Shown here: piece after piece, positions 1 through 7,922 of the stretch
How the letters are laid out: the number at the start of each line of letters is the position of its first letter
How positions within the stretch are numbered: position 1 is the stretch's first letter
Source: an uncultured Lachnospiraceae bacterium
Lineage (GTDB): Bacteria; Bacillota; Clostridia; Lachnospirales; Lachnospiraceae
Length of the DNA: 12,312 nt
NCBI GenBank assembly: GCA_902803015.1
Contig: CADCOL010000113.1
Coordinates: forward strand, 1 to 12,312
Reading direction: 5' to 3'
Translations under genes and position numbers: made by a program
The notes under the pieces: generated by a model
The model's input: the letters and a program-made list of their open reading frames with translations, nothing else
What the model was told of the DNA's origin: nothing
The model's database searches: none

Positions 1-834
1 CTTGCCATGATTGAAAAATACAAGCTCACCACATTCTGCGCACCTCCGACGATGTATCGTTTCATGCTGCAGGAAGACGTGGCAAGCTATGATTTATCGA
101 GTGTACAGCACTGGGCGACCGCGGGAGAACCTTTAAATCCCGAGGTATTCAACCGCTGGGAAGAGCTGACCGGACACAAGATTGCATCCGGTTTCGGCCA
201 GACGGAAGGAACCGTTTTAATTGCGAACTTCCCTTGGTTTGAGGCAAAGCCCGGAACACTCGGAAAGCTTTCTCCGATTTACGACATTCACTTAATGAAC
301 ACCGAAGGCAAAGAGTGTGAGCAGGGTGAAGAAGGAGAAATCTGCATCTGCGGCTTAAAAGAGAATCCTCCCGTAGGTCTTTTCGTGGGATATTACAAGA
401 ATCCCGAGATGACCGAGGAAGCAATCGGCAGCGGAACCTATAACTTAAAGGACGTTGCGTGGGAAGACACGGACGGATATTTCTGGTTCGTCGGTCGTCA
501 CGATGACGTTATTAAGTGCTCCGGTTACCGTATCGGACCGTTCGAAGTAGAGTCGGCGCTCATTGAGCACCCCGCAGTCGTTGAATGTGCAATCACCGCA
601 GCGCCGGACCCGATTCGCGGTCAGGTCGTTAAGGCAACGGTTGTTCTTGCAAAGGGTTACGAACCGAGCGAAGAGCTGATTAAGGAACTGCAGAACCATG
701 TAAAACACGCGACGGCACCGTATAAGTACCCCAGAATCGTGGAATTCGTGGACGAGCTTCCCAAGACACTCGGCGGTAAAATCAAACGTGCGCAGATCCG
801 TGAAGAGGACAGCAAAAAGAGTGGAGAACAGTAA
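1..834 (+). CDS. acyl-CoA synthetase (AMP-forming), 3' part
   Basis: The 5' end lies outside the window; the frame is open from base 1 and gives about 277 C-terminal residues. The enzyme would activate a carboxylic acid with ATP to an acyl-adenylate and transfer it to CoA. ANL-superfamily motifs appear in order: the APPTMYR segment near the start, GFGQTEG at 190-210 (adenylate-binding A5 type), the [13 protein letters not shown] hinge followed by [12 protein letters not shown] at about 478-555 (A7/A8), and [10 protein letters not shown] near the end, where the Lys at 778-780 should be the catalytic A10 lysine. The APPT and hinge wording resembles medium-chain (ACSM-like) or acetyl/propionyl/benzoyl-CoA synthetases, but the substrate cannot be told because the acyl pocket is mostly upstream. 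All visible motifs are intact. The TAA stop shares a base with the next gene's ATG, so the two are probably translationally coupled. Confidence 0.93.
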   Translation, partial: LAMIEKYKLTTFCAPPTMYRFMLQEDVASYDLSSVQHWATAGEPLNPEVFNRWEELTGHKIASGFGQTEGTVLIANFPWFEAKPGTLGKLSPIYDIHLMNTEGKECEQGEEGEICICGLKENPPVGLFVGYYKNPEMTEEAIGSGTYNLKDVAWEDTDGYFWFVGRHDDVIKCSGYRIGPFEVESALIEHPAVVECAITAAPDPIRGQVVKATVVLAKGYEPSEELIKELQNHVKHATAPYKYPRIVEFVDELPKTLGGKIKRAQIREEDSKKSGEQ

Positions 835-2021
835 TGAGCAGTCAGGACATCAAAAAGAAGAAAAAGAAGAAGAAAAAGAAAAACGCCCAGCTTGAAGCGC
901 TGAAGAAAAACATAGCCGTCGGCATCGTTGCCGCGGCATGTCTTGCAACGGTCGGCTGTGTGGCCTGGGTAGTTGCCTACATCGTAATGTTCAATGTCGG
1001 TTCCACGGATAATTATTCCGTTCATTTGACGGACGACGGCCTGGTAGAGGGCGTTACCGCAACGGAAGTCGTGAAACTGAATAACCTTGAGCAGATTATT
1101 GCCGACGCGGAAAGCGTTACGGTTACCGATCAGGAGATTAAAGACTATAAAGAAGGTCTTTTGGAAGGCAATATGATGTTTTCCGAAGACGAGGACAAGG
1201 TAGTCCGCTTAAACGATAAAATCAACATCGACTTCGTCGGTACCATTGACGGCGTGGAATTCGAAAGCGGAAGCACCCGCGGTGCCGGAACCGATATTAC
1301 GGTCGGACAGGCAGGCTATATCGATGATTTTGAGCAGCAGCTGGTAGGACACAAGAAGGGCGAAACTTTTGATGTCGAAGTAACTTTCCCCGATGATTAC
1401 GGCGTGGAAGAATTAAACGGACGCGATGCGGTTTTCTCCGTTACCGTAAACGGAATTTACGAAAAAGCCCAGTTTAATGACGATTTCGTAAAGGAATTCT
1501 TCTCCGATCAGGCATCTACGGCGGACGGACTGATTCAGAAGTATAAAGATGAGCAGGAAAGATCCAAGAAAGAAAGCTTTTTGACAAGCTACATCAAGGA
1601 GAACTGCTTCGTTACCGAATACCCGAAGGCTTACATCAAGGATTTGATGGAATTAAACAAGGGTATGGATTTGGAACAGTTTAACAGTTACAACAGCTAC
1701 TATGAACAGTATTACGGTCAGGTGATGTATTCGACATTCGACGATTACACCGGACTTGATCGCAAAGAGTACTATGCATCCCTTCGTACCAAGGCCGACA
1801 ACATGGCGGATGAGGCACTGGTTTATCAGGCAATCTACGAAAAAGAAGGCCTGACCATCGGCGAGAAGGACCTTGCAAGAGTACGTGATGAATTCGGAAT
1901 TACGGAGGAATATATGCCCCAGCTGATTGAATCCTACGGCCAGGGCTATGTAAATCAGATGGCAATCAAGTTTTGCGTACTGGATTTCTTAAAAGACAGA
2001 ATTGTAATTGTTGAGAAATAA
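834..2021 (+). CDS. membrane-anchored FKBP-type peptidyl-prolyl isomerase, trigger-factor-like
   Basis: The 395-residue protein has a short N-terminus with ten consecutive lysines (residues 7-16), a single hydrophobic segment at about residues 27-53, then a soluble part. By the positive-inside rule the lysines stay in the cytoplasm and the rest is outside. Residues about 122-210 form an FKBP domain closely resembling that of trigger factor: DFVGTIDGVEFESG, then DDFEQQLVGHKKGE, then VTFPDDYG and AVFSVTV. Residues about 95-115 and 210-395 look like the helical chaperone arms of trigger factor or SurA. The ribosome-binding domain of true trigger factor is missing, so this is probably a secreted-protein foldase and not the cytosolic ribosome-bound chaperone. 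The ATG overlaps the upstream stop by one base. Confident on fold and anchoring; client proteins are unknown. Confidence 0.9.
   Translation: MSSQDIKKKKKKKKKKNAQLEALKKNIAVGIVAAACLATVGCVAWVVAYIVMFNVGSTDNYSVHLTDDGLVEGVTATEVVKLNNLEQIIADAESVTVTDQEIKDYKEGLLEGNMMFSEDEDKVVRLNDKINIDFVGTIDGVEFESGSTRGAGTDITVGQAGYIDDFEQQLVGHKKGETFDVEVTFPDDYGVEELNGRDAVFSVTVNGIYEKAQFNDDFVKEFFSDQASTADGLIQKYKDEQERSKKESFLTSYIKENCFVTEYPKAYIKDLMELNKGMDLEQFNSYNSYYEQYYGQVMYSTFDDYTGLDRKEYYASLRTKADNMADEALVYQAIYEKEGLTIGEKDLARVRDEFGITEEYMPQLIESYGQGYVNQMAIKFCVLDFLKDRIVIVEK
852..881 (+). repeat. A/G-only tract coding for ten lysines
   Basis: Thirty bases of mixed AAA and AAG codons encode Lys7-Lys16 of the FKBP protein. No base other than A or G occurs, and the longest A runs are five. 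The tract ends the cytoplasmic tail just before the membrane segment. It may simply act as a strong positive-inside topology signal, but purine tracts of this kind can also slow ribosomes or slip. Confidence 0.9.
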
Positions 2022-2026
2022 GGAGG
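2021..2026 (+). promoter_or_regulatory. Shine-Dalgarno site AGGAGG of the CofE-like gene
   Basis: AGGAGG starts on the last base of the upstream TAA stop and lies seven bases before the ATG at 2034. It fixes that start and indicates read-through of one transcript from the foldase gene. Confidence 0.9.
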
Positions 2027-2033
2027 ACAGGAA

Positions 2034-3230
2034 ATGGAAAGAAGAGTAGGAACCGTATCCAGAGGCATCCGCTGCCCGATTATCCGTGAGGGAGACAATC
2101 TTGTGGATATCGCGGTAGAAAGCGTTCTCGGAGCAGCCGAGAGCGAGGGATTTGAATTACGCGACAGAGATGTTATTGCGCTGACCGAGTCCATCGTGGC
2201 AAGAGCACAGGGCAATTACGTAACCGTTGACGATATTGCCGAAGACGTAAAGGCTAAATTGGGCGGAGGAACCGTGGGCGTTATTTTCCCCATTCTTTCC
2301 AGAAACCGTTTCGCCATTAACTTAAAGGGTATCGCAAGAGGATGCAAGAAGGTTGTTTTGATGTTAAGCTATCCTTCCGATGAGGTCGGAAATGCACTTC
2401 TTACCTGGGATCAGATCGACGATGCAGGCGTAAATCCTTACTCAGACGTCCTTTCTTTGGAGAAGTACAGAGAGCTTTTCGGATACAACAAGCATGAGTT
2501 TACCGGTGTTGATTACATCGAATACTATTCCGACATCATCAAGGAAGAGGGTGCCGAGGTGGAAGTGGTATTCGCGAACCAGGCAAAGACCATTCTTAAT
2601 TACACCGACTGCATCATCAACTGCGACATCCACACCAGAAAGCGCACCAAGAGAATTCTTCTCGCGGGCGGCGCAAAGGTGGTTTGCGGACTTGACGACA
2701 TCATGACTTCTTCCGTAAACGGAAGCGGCTACAACAGCAAATACGGTCTGCTCGGCTCCAACAAGTCCACCGAGAACAAGGTAAAGCTCTTCCCCCGCGA
2801 AGAGTGCAAGGAGCTCGTTCTGGAAATTCAGGAGCAGATTTTAAACCGTACCGGCAAGCATGTGGAAGTTATGGTATACGGTGACGGCGCATTCAAAGAT
2901 CCTCAGGGTAAAATCTGGGAACTTGCGGATCCCGTTGTATCCCCCGCATTTACCGACGGCCTCATCGGTACTCCGAACGAGCTGAAGTTAAAATATCTTG
3001 CGGACAATGATTTTGCAAACCTTTCCGGCGAAGCATTAAAGAATGCCATCTCCGAAAGCATTAAGGCAAAACAGTCCAACTTAGTCGGCAACATGGCTTC
3101 CCAGGGAACCACCCCGAGACAGTTAACCGACCTGATCGGTTCGCTTTGTGACTTAACTTCCGGTTCCGGCGACAAGGGTACCCCGATTGTACTCATTCAG
3201 GGATATTTCGATAACTACACGACCGTTTAA
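2034..3230 (+). CDS. CofE-like protein (F420-0:gamma-glutamyl ligase family)
   Basis: This 398-residue cytoplasmic protein begins with a segment typical of the CofE family: CPIIREGDNLVDIAVESVL, then RDRDVIALTESIVARAQGN at about residues 45-63. Archaeal CofE adds glutamate to F420-0 in a GTP-dependent amide ligation, but those proteins are about 250 residues. This one is much longer, with extra central and C-terminal sequence ending in a Gly/Thr/Ser-rich stretch and QGYFDNYTTV. Clostridia of this type are not known to make F420, so a different amino-acid-ligating or folate-like role is possible; I cannot assign one. It sits 12 bases after the foldase gene and 23 bases before the TetR gene, in one apparent operon. 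Family assignment is fairly sure, function is not. Confidence 0.82.
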   Translation: MERRVGTVSRGIRCPIIREGDNLVDIAVESVLGAAESEGFELRDRDVIALTESIVARAQGNYVTVDDIAEDVKAKLGGGTVGVIFPILSRNRFAINLKGIARGCKKVVLMLSYPSDEVGNALLTWDQIDDAGVNPYSDVLSLEKYRELFGYNKHEFTGVDYIEYYSDIIKEEGAEVEVVFANQAKTILNYTDCIINCDIHTRKRTKRILLAGGAKVVCGLDDIMTSSVNGSGYNSKYGLLGSNKSTENKVKLFPREECKELVLEIQEQILNRTGKHVEVMVYGDGAFKDPQGKIWELADPVVSPAFTDGLIGTPNELKLKYLADNDFANLSGEALKNAISESIKAKQSNLVGNMASQGTTPRQLTDLIGSLCDLTSGSGDKGTPIVLIQGYFDNYTTV

Positions 3231-3253
3231 TACCTGTTCTTTGGGAGGAATTT

Positions 3254-3823
3254 ATGCCGAATTTCACCAAAATCGCTATCAAACAGGCTTTTATAAAACT
3301 TCTGGGAGAGAAACCGCTCTCGAAGATTACCGTACAGGACATCGTGGACGAGTGCGGCGTAAATCGTAATTCCTTTTATTACCATTTTCAGGATGTTCCG
3401 GCACTGATTGAGGTGATTACGCTCGAAGAAGTGGACAAACTCATTGCCACCTATCCGGAGGTTTCCTCGATTGAGGACTGCTTAAACGCGGTACTTACTT
3501 TTGCGGAGAAGAATCACAAGGTAATCTTAAATATTTACAATTCCGCCAGTCGTGATATTTTTGAGCAGCATCTTTGGAAAATCTGCGAGTATGCGGTACG
3601 CAAATACGGCGAGACGGCTTTCTCGGAATTAAAGATTAACAAAGACGATGCGGAAGTCATGATTATTTATTATAAATGCGTAAGCTTCGGCATTATCATG
3701 AACTGGATGGAGCATGGCATGCAGTATGACGTGCACTCCATGATGAAGGAGTTCTTAAAACTGAATAACGGAATGGTGGAGGATGCCTTAAGCCGCGCTG
3801 GACAAATTCATGATTTTGTTTAA
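3254..3823 (+). CDS. TetR/AcrR-family transcriptional regulator
   Basis: This 189-residue DNA-binding repressor-type protein has an N-terminal three-helix domain. Helix-turn-helix residues lie at about 25-45 (ITVQDIVDECGVNRNSFYYHF), including the FYYHF signature of TetR proteins. The C-terminal ligand and dimer domain (about 65-185) carries a FGIIMNWMEHGM segment reminiscent of the DhaS-like TetR C-terminal family; that sub-assignment is a guess. GGGAGGA at 3243-3249 sets the start. It is probably transcribed with the CofE-like gene, but its position directly upstream of the MMPL operon is typical for a regulator of that exporter. Its ligand and operator are not visible. Confidence 0.92.
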   Translation: MPNFTKIAIKQAFIKLLGEKPLSKITVQDIVDECGVNRNSFYYHFQDVPALIEVITLEEVDKLIATYPEVSSIEDCLNAVLTFAEKNHKVILNIYNSASRDIFEQHLWKICEYAVRKYGETAFSELKINKDDAEVMIIYYKCVSFGIIMNWMEHGMQYDVHSMMKEFLKLNNGMVEDALSRAGQIHDFV

Positions 3824-3838
3824 ATTTTGGATATTTGT

Positions 3839-3875
3839 AATCCCGTGTTCAAAAACCGGACACGGGATTTTTTTT
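3839..3875 (+). terminator. Rho-independent terminator after the TetR gene
   Basis: AATCCCGTGT (3839-3848) pairs perfectly with ACACGGGATT (3860-3869). One G-U and one C-G pair extend the stem inward to a seven-base loop (3851-3857). Eight T residues at 3868-3875 follow. The hairpin begins 15 bases after the TetR stop and separates the first operon from the MMPL operon. Confidence 0.93.
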
Positions 3876-3924
3876 GTCCATTTTTTCCTTGCAGACAGTG
3901 GCTTAGACTATCAATCGTAGAGAA

Positions 3925-3932
3925 AAGGAGGT
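3925..3932 (+). promoter_or_regulatory. near-perfect Shine-Dalgarno AAGGAGGT of the MMPL gene
   Basis: AAGGAGGT matches the 16S rRNA tail over eight bases and lies seven bases before the ATG at 3940. It fixes the start and suggests efficient initiation. The 50 bases upstream, between the terminator T-run and this site, should hold the operon promoter, but I see no convincing -35/-10 pair there. Confidence 0.9.
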
Positions 3933-3939
3933 CGCAACT

Positions 3940-6039
3940 ATGAAGTTTTCAAAAACGGTTGTAAAAATGCGGATTCCCATCCTGATTGCGACACTGGTCT
4001 TAATGATTCCGGCGGCTATCGGAATGGCGAAAACAAGAATTAACTATGATATGCTCAATTACCTTCCGGACAGTATGGAAACCGTCCGCGGGCAGGATGA
4101 GCTGATGAAGGATTTCGGCAAAGGAGCTTTTTCCTTCATTATCGTTGAGAACATGAAAGATGAGGAAGTGCATCACTTAAAAGAACAGTTGGAAACACTG
4201 GACCATGTGGATACGGTTCTTTGGTATGATACGTTTTCCAAGGATCTTTCGCTTCCGAAGGAATTTCTTCCTTCCAAACTGTACGATGCGTTCAATTCGG
4301 GCGATGCCACGATGATGGCGGTATTTCTTGATACTTCCACGTCATCGGATGAGGCAATAAATACCATTCGCGAAATCCGAAAAGTATGCGGAAAGCAGTG
4401 CTATGTATCCGGTATGAGCGCACTTGTTACCGACTTAAAGGATCTTTGTGAAAAAGAGGAGCCGATTTATGTGGCCATTGCGGTGGTTCTGGCATGTGCG
4501 GCCATGTTGCTTCTTCTGGATAACTGGCTGATTCCGCTGGTATTCTTATCATCCATCGGTATGATGATTCTGATTAACTTAGGGTCCAATATATTCTTAG
4601 GAGAGATTTCCTATATCACGAAGGCGCTTTCCGCAGTGCTGCAGCTTGCGGTTACCATGGATTACTCAATTTTCTTATGGCACAGTTATAACGAACAGAA
4701 GGAAGTCTGTGAGGATAAGTTAAAGGCTATGGCGGGAGCCATCGATGAGACCCTGACGAGTGTAATCGGAAGTTCCGTTACCACAATCGCCGGATTCATC
4801 GCACTCTGCTTTATGACTTTTACAATGGGACGGGATCTCGGCATTGTCATGGCAAAGGGCGTTTTGCTCGGTGTCATCGGATGCGTTACCGTCCTGCCTT
4901 CCATCATTCTGGTTTTGGACAAACCGCTGTCGAAAACCATGCATAAATCCCTGATTCCGAATATGGAGAAACCGGCAAAGGGAATTCTGAAAGTTTTTCC
5001 CGCGTTCCTTGCAATATTCGCCATTCTCGTTCCGGTATTCTTCTACGGATACCGCAAAACAAGTAAAGAAGTTTACTACGACATGGGCGAGTGCCTGCCG
5101 AAAGAAATGGATTACGTGATTGCGAATTCCAAACTTCGAAGTGAGTTCAATATTGCCTCCACGCATATGATTCTTCTGGATAAAGATACTCCGTCCGATG
5201 ATATCCGCTCCATGATTGACGAGATGGAGAATGTGGAGGGGGTAAAATACGTAATCGGCATGGAATCTCTTTTGGGACGCGCCGTTCCGGAGGAGATTTT
5301 GCCCGAACACATCAAAGAGGTTCTGGAATCGGACAACTGGAAGTTAATGTTAATCAACTCCGAATATAAGGCAGCCAGTGATGAGGTAAATAATCAGATT
5401 GACGAACTGAATGCCATTTTAAAGAAATACGATAAGGGCGGTATGTTAATCGGTGAAGCTCCCTGCATGAAGGACATGATTGAGACGACGGACCGCGATT
5501 TCAGAGTGGTCAATGCGGTTTCGATTCTGGCGATTTTTGCCATCATTGCATTGGTCGAAAAGAGTATTTCCCTTCCGTTTATTCTGATTTCGGTAATAGA
5601 ACTTGCAATTTTCATTAATCTGGGACTTCCGCATTACATGGGTCAGGAGCTTCCGTTCATTGCACCGATCTGCATCAGCACGATTCAGCTTGGCGCAACC
5701 GTGGATTATGCGATTCTGATGACAACCAGATACAAAAGCGAACGCATGGCGGGCGCAGATAGAAAGGAAGCGGTACTCACCGCATTAAAGACATCCATTC
5801 CGTCCATCATAGTTTCCGGTATGGGACTCTTTGCGGCGACGTTCGGTGTATCCGTATACTCTGATATGGACATTATTAAGTCCATGTGCATGCTGCTTGC
5901 ACGAGGTGCGGTTGTCAGCATGCTGTGTGTAATATTTATTCTGCCTGCACTGTTGGCGGTGTTTGATAAAGTAATCTGCCTGACCACGGTCGGGATGAGA
6001 AAAGGCAAAAAAGTTTTGATGGAAAGAGAGGCACATTGA
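3940..6039 (+). CDS. MMPL/RND-family membrane transporter
   Basis: This 699-residue inner-membrane protein has the two-fold RND layout. There is one helix near residues 10-30, an extracytoplasmic domain (about 32-170), a helix bundle (about 172-335), another helix near 350-370, a second extracytoplasmic domain, and a final helix bundle (about 525-685). The two proton-relay Asp-Tyr pairs seen in MmpL proteins are present in each half: TMDYSIF (D241/Y242) and TVDYAIL (D589/Y590). This supports proton-driven export or lipid transport; the substrate is unknown. At about 700 residues it is the compact YdfJ-type length, shorter than mycobacterial MmpL3. The next gene starts one base after its stop, so the two products likely act together. 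Regulation by the TetR protein upstream is inferred from position only. Confidence 0.93.
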   Translation: MKFSKTVVKMRIPILIATLVLMIPAAIGMAKTRINYDMLNYLPDSMETVRGQDELMKDFGKGAFSFIIVENMKDEEVHHLKEQLETLDHVDTVLWYDTFSKDLSLPKEFLPSKLYDAFNSGDATMMAVFLDTSTSSDEAINTIREIRKVCGKQCYVSGMSALVTDLKDLCEKEEPIYVAIAVVLACAAMLLLLDNWLIPLVFLSSIGMMILINLGSNIFLGEISYITKALSAVLQLAVTMDYSIFLWHSYNEQKEVCEDKLKAMAGAIDETLTSVIGSSVTTIAGFIALCFMTFTMGRDLGIVMAKGVLLGVIGCVTVLPSIILVLDKPLSKTMHKSLIPNMEKPAKGILKVFPAFLAIFAILVPVFFYGYRKTSKEVYYDMGECLPKEMDYVIANSKLRSEFNIASTHMILLDKDTPSDDIRSMIDEMENVEGVKYVIGMESLLGRAVPEEILPEHIKEVLESDNWKLMLINSEYKAASDEVNNQIDELNAILKKYDKGGMLIGEAPCMKDMIETTDRDFRVVNAVSILAIFAIIALVEKSISLPFILISVIELAIFINLGLPHYMGQELPFIAPICISTIQLGATVDYAILMTTRYKSERMAGADRKEAVLTALKTSIPSIIVSGMGLFAATFGVSVYSDMDIIKSMCMLLARGAVVSMLCVIFILPALLAVFDKVICLTTVGMRKGKKVLMEREAH

Positions 6040-6040
6040 T

Positions 6041-7858
6041 ATGAAAAACAGGATCATGAAAGTACTTTGTATCTTATTATCCGCGAGCATGTGTTTTTCC
6101 CTGGTGGGATGCGGAACCGTAAAAAGCGCGGATGCGAATACCGAAACCGAGGTTGCGAGTGCACAGGAGATTTACGAACAGACGAATGCATATCTTGGAA
6201 GCACAAAGGAAGGAAGTCTTTTAACCGGTGAAACCGTCTACATTCTTTCCGACGTGGAAGGTAAGGTTGACAAGGTAATTGAAAGCAAAAAGGATTCCGT
6301 AAACGGAGAATATATAAAAACGGAAGTTAAGACGGCACCTCCCGTTGAAGTAACTGTTGAGTACTATTTTAACGGCAATCGCGTGAAACCCGAAAGCATT
6401 GTGGGGAAAGACGGTGAGCTCACCATCCGCTACAATTACAAAAACAACACGAAAGTGAAAGTTACGAAGGACGGTAAGGACGAAGAAGTTTTGGTGCCGT
6501 TTACCATGATGACGGGCGTGATTCTCGACAACGAGATTTTCCGCAATGTGGAAGCGGTCAATGCAAAGGTTGTGGATGACGGCTCAAGATGCATCGTAGT
6601 CGGCTATGCATTCCCGGGACTTCAGGAGAGCCTGGAGTTGTCCGAAGACGTTTTTGAGATTCCGGAATATGTCGAGATTAAGGCGGACGTTAAAGGCTTT
6701 GCCATGGCGCCCGGAATTACACTGGCCACGAATGAACTTTTCAACAAAGAGGATGTGGAAGGAAAAGAGCGAATCGACAATCTGGAAAAAGATCTCGATG
6801 AGGATTTGAATAAACTGACGGATGCGGTCGGACAGTTAAAGGACGGCGCGGAAAAACTCTCCAACGGCATGAATACCCTGCAGGGCAAGAGCGGAGAATT
6901 AAAAGACGGAGTCGGTAAGCTTGCGGACGGAGCCGGAACACTTCAAAAGGGAGCAAACGATCTTGACAACGGGGTGGCAGGTTTGAAGAAGGGCGCGGGA
7001 GATCTGCAAAACGGTCTGGATACATTAAAAGGCAATAACGAAGCTCTGGTCGGCGGCGCAAAACAGGTATTCGAAGCACTTCTTGCAACGGCAGATACGT
7101 CCCTTACCGGAGCAGGAGTGGAACATCCCGCACTTACCATCGAGAATTACGATGCGGTTCTGGAGGCCATCCTTGAAGACCTTGACAGCGGCAAAGTAAT
7201 GCAGGCCGCAAGAGCAAAGGTGGAAGCACAGATTGATGCGATGGGTGATGCACTTTACATTCAGGCACTCGGCGGAGACGAGCAGGCACAGGCCATGGCG
7301 GCACTCCTCCCGGAGGAAAAGAAGGCAGCCATTCGCGAGGCGGCAATCCAGAAAACACTGAATGAAAATCCGGAAGTGCAGGCAGCACTTGCAAAAGCAT
7401 CCGCCGGCGAAACGCAGATCATGAATTTAAAGGCTCAACTGGATCAGTACAATGCGTTCTATCAGGGACTGGTTGCTTACACCAACGGTGTTGCACAGGC
7501 GGCTGACGGTGCGGGAAAACTGAAAGCGGGCGCAGAACAGTTAAAGGACGGCAGCGCGAAGCTTGCATCCGGTGCCGGAGAACTCGCGAACGGAACATAC
7601 AAACTAAAGGATGCCATGCCTGCGCTGGAGGAGGGAGTCAACGCTCTTGCGGACGGTTCCTCTCAGTTAAAGAACGGTATGCAGAGACTTGACGAAGAAG
7701 GCATTCAGAAGATTCTCGATGCCAAGGAAGACAAGCTGGACCATGTATCCGAACGGATTGAGATTTTAAGAGATGCTTCCGCAATTTACACGAAGTCGCA
7801 GAACCTGAAAGAAGGGGAAGGACTGAAGTATTTATATCGCATGGACGGCATGGAATAA
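6041..7858 (+). CDS. lipoprotein with XXXLXXG heptad-repeat arrays
   Basis: The 605-residue protein starts with a lipoprotein signal: KNR, a hydrophobic core and LVGC, placing the lipidated Cys at residue 24. A beta-type domain (about 45-235) follows. Then come two heptad arrays of the XXXLXXG type seen in YhgE/Pip-like proteins: ten heptads at residues 266-336 and nine at about 487-550. An Ala/Glu/Gln-rich helical insert separates them. No further membrane helix is seen, unlike YhgE, which has several, so it should sit outside on the membrane and could form a long hairpin. GAGAGG at 6025-6030 precedes the ATG, and the one-base gap to the MMPL stop implies a shared transcript and probably a shared machine, for example an adaptor or periplasmic-like partner. 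That role is inference. Confidence 0.88.
   Translation: MKNRIMKVLCILLSASMCFSLVGCGTVKSADANTETEVASAQEIYEQTNAYLGSTKEGSLLTGETVYILSDVEGKVDKVIESKKDSVNGEYIKTEVKTAPPVEVTVEYYFNGNRVKPESIVGKDGELTIRYNYKNNTKVKVTKDGKDEEVLVPFTMMTGVILDNEIFRNVEAVNAKVVDDGSRCIVVGYAFPGLQESLELSEDVFEIPEYVEIKADVKGFAMAPGITLATNELFNKEDVEGKERIDNLEKDLDEDLNKLTDAVGQLKDGAEKLSNGMNTLQGKSGELKDGVGKLADGAGTLQKGANDLDNGVAGLKKGAGDLQNGLDTLKGNNEALVGGAKQVFEALLATADTSLTGAGVEHPALTIENYDAVLEAILEDLDSGKVMQAARAKVEAQIDAMGDALYIQALGGDEQAQAMAALLPEEKKAAIREAAIQKTLNENPEVQAALAKASAGETQIMNLKAQLDQYNAFYQGLVAYTNGVAQAADGAGKLKAGAEQLKDGSAKLASGAGELANGTYKLKDAMPALEEGVNALADGSSQLKNGMQRLDEEGIQKILDAKEDKLDHVSERIEILRDASAIYTKSQNLKEGEGLKYLYRMDGME
6836..7048 (+). repeat. first heptad array of the lipoprotein (ten repeats)
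   Basis: Leu recurs every seven residues from L266 to L336, usually as LxxG or LxxGA, for example LKDGAEK, LADGAGT and LKKGAGD. The repeats are degenerate at DNA level, so they are a structural protein repeat and not a recent tandem duplication. Confidence 0.9.
7499..7690 (+). repeat. second heptad array of the lipoprotein (nine repeats)
   Basis: The register continues with AADGAGK, LKAGAEQ, LKDGSAK, LASGAGE and further units to L550. One unit (LKDAMPA) has lost the Gly. The array is about as long as the first, which is compatible with pairing of the two arrays as antiparallel arms. Confidence 0.88.
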
Positions 7859-7886
7859 TTCGCTTATATCATCCTTTTCTCATATG

Positions 7887-7922
7887 TCCCCTCATTTGCA
7901 AAATCCATTGCAAATGAGGGGA
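7887..7922 (+). terminator. strong hairpin, probable terminator of the MMPL operon
   Basis: TCCCCTCATTTGCAA (7887-7901) pairs perfectly over 15 bases with 7908-7922 around a six-base loop. Only four T residues (7923-7926) follow, so termination may be incomplete. The hairpin starts 29 bases after the lipoprotein stop. Confidence 0.75.

Noticed and set aside
942..959. Possible lipobox (TVGC) in the FKBP protein
   Set aside because: The -3 residue is Thr, and the hydrophobic segment runs on for ten residues past the Cys, so an uncleaved membrane anchor fits better.
3889..3914. Promoter TTGCAG ... TATCAA for the MMPL operon
   Set aside because: The spacing is 14 bases, too short for a normal sigma-A promoter, and other combinations are weaker.
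3901..3922. TetR operator palindrome around ACTATCAATCGTAG
   Set aside because: The half-sites match at only about half of their positions, which is not better than chance in this AT-rich spacer.
4720..5310. 196-codon open frame on the minus strand inside the MMPL gene
   Set aside because: Composition is biased to His/Asn/Arg with no family resemblance and no ribosome site; it is the antisense shadow of a clear transporter gene.
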